Part shown: positions 6,594 through 7,615 of the stretch, piece by piece | How the letters are laid out: each line of letters begins with the position of its first letter | How positions within the stretch are numbered: position 1 is the first letter of the stretch | Assembly (NCBI GenBank): GCA_937858235.1 | Contig: CALLZZ010000526.1 | Span: 1-7,615, forward strand | Origin: an uncultured Clostridia bacterium | GTDB lineage: Bacteria > Bacillota > Clostridia > Oscillospirales > Oscillospiraceae | Length of the DNA stretch: 7,615 nt | Reading direction: 5' to 3' | Translations under genes and position numbers: made by a program | Notes under the pieces: model-generated | The model's input: only the letters and a program-made list of their open reading frames with translations | Database searches by the model: none | Told to the model about the DNA's origin: nothing

Positions 6594-7615
6594 GTGAGAG
6601 AAGAAAAAATATCCGGGCGACAGTACGGTGTGTTGGTCTTTGTGATCATGATGTCCCCGCTGATTCACGCGATTCCTGTCCGTATTGCAACGGCGGGAAA
6701 AGCGGCCTGGCTCCTTGTTATACCTTCCGTAATTCCTTTGGCAGTACTGTTTTATTTCCTATTCCGAACGTTGGGGCGGATGCCGGAAGGCAGTGGCCTG
6801 AGGGACGTGTATCTAACAGCTCTGGGAAACAGGTGGGGAAAACTGTGTTGCTGGATCAACGTGGCGTGGCTGCTTATGCTCACTGTAATGAATTTCCGAT
6901 TTTCTGCCGAGCGTTACATTTCCGCAGTCTATCCGGAAACGGATTTGGCCATATTTAATCTAGTACTGGTTTTGCTGCTCCTGCTCATCGTATGGAATGA
7001 TTTTGGTGACCTGGTGCGCATGGGGAAAATTCTGTTCTGGGTAATTGCTATCACACTCATTGCAGTACTCGTTATGGCAGCAAATCAGATACAACTATAT
7101 AATATATGGCCAGTGACGGATATCAAATGGAAGGAAGCTGGGATGGGGACGCTGCGGATGTCAACAGTTATGGCGTTTGCGGTGCCGACAAGCTTTTTGG
7201 TGGGGCGTGTCAACTGGAAGAGTAATAAGAAAGGAATAGTCTGGTGGCTGACGATACTGACGGTTACCATGCTTGCGATTGGGGTGGCGGTGATTGGCGT
7301 CTTTGGCCCAGGGCTGTCAGAAAGGCTTGAAGTTCCTTTTTTTACATTGGACAAACAAATTACCTTTCAGGGCAAAGTAAAGGGACTTGAAACTGTGGTA
7401 GCGGCTATGTGGTTAATGTCTGATACCGCCATAACCGGCGTACATGTCTTTGCCGCAGGAGAAGCAATGAAGTGCACCATACCGAATAAAAGACTAGCAG
7501 TTGCTCGTGTCCTACTGGTGTGCACGATACTGCCGCTGTGCTCCTTATTGCCAGCGTCTACCTTTCAAGTAGATGCCTACTACAGAAGCGTTGGTATGCC
7601 AGCTAATATCATCAT
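6594..7615 (+). CDS. Spore germination permease, GerAB (B-subunit) family, 3' truncated by window end
   Basis: This is the B subunit of the germinant receptor, an amino acid permease-like protein of the APC superfamily that is thought to bind the germinant. The frame is open from GTG at 6594 to the last base, giving 340 codons without a stop. The family is usually near 360-370 residues, so only the end is missing. The GTG start is supported by AGGAAGG (6581-6587), 6 bases upstream, and by the 2-base gap from the C gene stop. The N-terminus MREEKISGRQYGVLVFVIMM is the usual start of the family (short polar lead with I-S-x-R-Q, then helix 1). Nine hydrophobic segments are visible near residues 11-32, 38-60, 84-105, 118-134, 144-163, 188-207, 216-239, 265-291 and 304-324; a tenth would lie beyond the edge. 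Codon use is less biased than in metG, as expected for a weakly expressed sporulation gene. It forms one operon with the A and C genes. Confidence 0.92.
   Translation, partial: MREEKISGRQYGVLVFVIMMSPLIHAIPVRIATAGKAAWLLVIPSVIPLAVLFYFLFRTLGRMPEGSGLRDVYLTALGNRWGKLCCWINVAWLLMLTVMNFRFSAERYISAVYPETDLAIFNLVLVLLLLLIVWNDFGDLVRMGKILFWVIAITLIAVLVMAANQIQLYNIWPVTDIKWKEAGMGTLRMSTVMAFAVPTSFLVGRVNWKSNKKGIVWWLTILTVTMLAIGVAVIGVFGPGLSERLEVPFFTLDKQITFQGKVKGLETVVAAMWLMSDTAITGVHVFAAGEAMKCTIPNKRLAVARVLLVCTILPLCSLLPASTFQVDAYYRSVGMPANII

Overview
The window looks like a chromosomal segment from a spore-forming Clostridia bacterium of the Bacillota, most likely a gut Oscillospiraceae-type organism. This is inferred from the moderate GC content, the strong AGGAGG-type ribosome binding sites, and a complete-looking A/C subunit pair plus most of the B subunit of a spore germinant receptor. 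No species call is possible from the sequence alone. All recognised genes lie on the + strand.

Layout. (1) Positions 1-333 hold the C-terminal end of an asparagine synthase (glutamine-hydrolysing), closed by a clear hairpin terminator at 347-380. (2) Positions 381-756 have no confidently known gene. They contain a consensus -35 promoter (466-494), a small ORF with a good ribosome binding site (518-685) that may be frame-disrupted, and a very good sigma-A-type promoter (669-697) for the next gene. (3) Positions 757-2700 encode methionyl-tRNA synthetase (MetG) with its C-terminal tRNA-binding domain. A strong hairpin follows at 2715-2748. (4) Positions 2773-3864 encode a secreted lipoprotein of the CapA/PgsA metallophosphatase-like family, ended by a terminator at 3877-3916. 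(5) From 3959 to the window edge runs a gerA-type germination operon in the order A subunit, C lipoprotein, B permease. The A and C genes overlap by 4 bases (ATGA) and C and B are 2 bases apart. The B gene is cut by the window end.

How the parts work together. AsnB, MetG and the CapA-family protein each appear to be separate transcription units, since hairpins lie between them. The three germination proteins would form one inner-membrane receptor of the spore that senses small nutrients such as amino acids and triggers exit from dormancy. A CATACTA -10 element with a plausible -35 lies just upstream of the operon and fits the forespore sigma factor SigG, which is the expected control for a germinant receptor.

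The window is mostly ordinary. The points most worth a second look are the SigG-like promoter whose -35 sits inside the preceding gene's terminator, the A-C-B gene order, and the small possibly frameshifted gene upstream of metG. I see no CRISPR array, mobile element, tRNA or rRNA.
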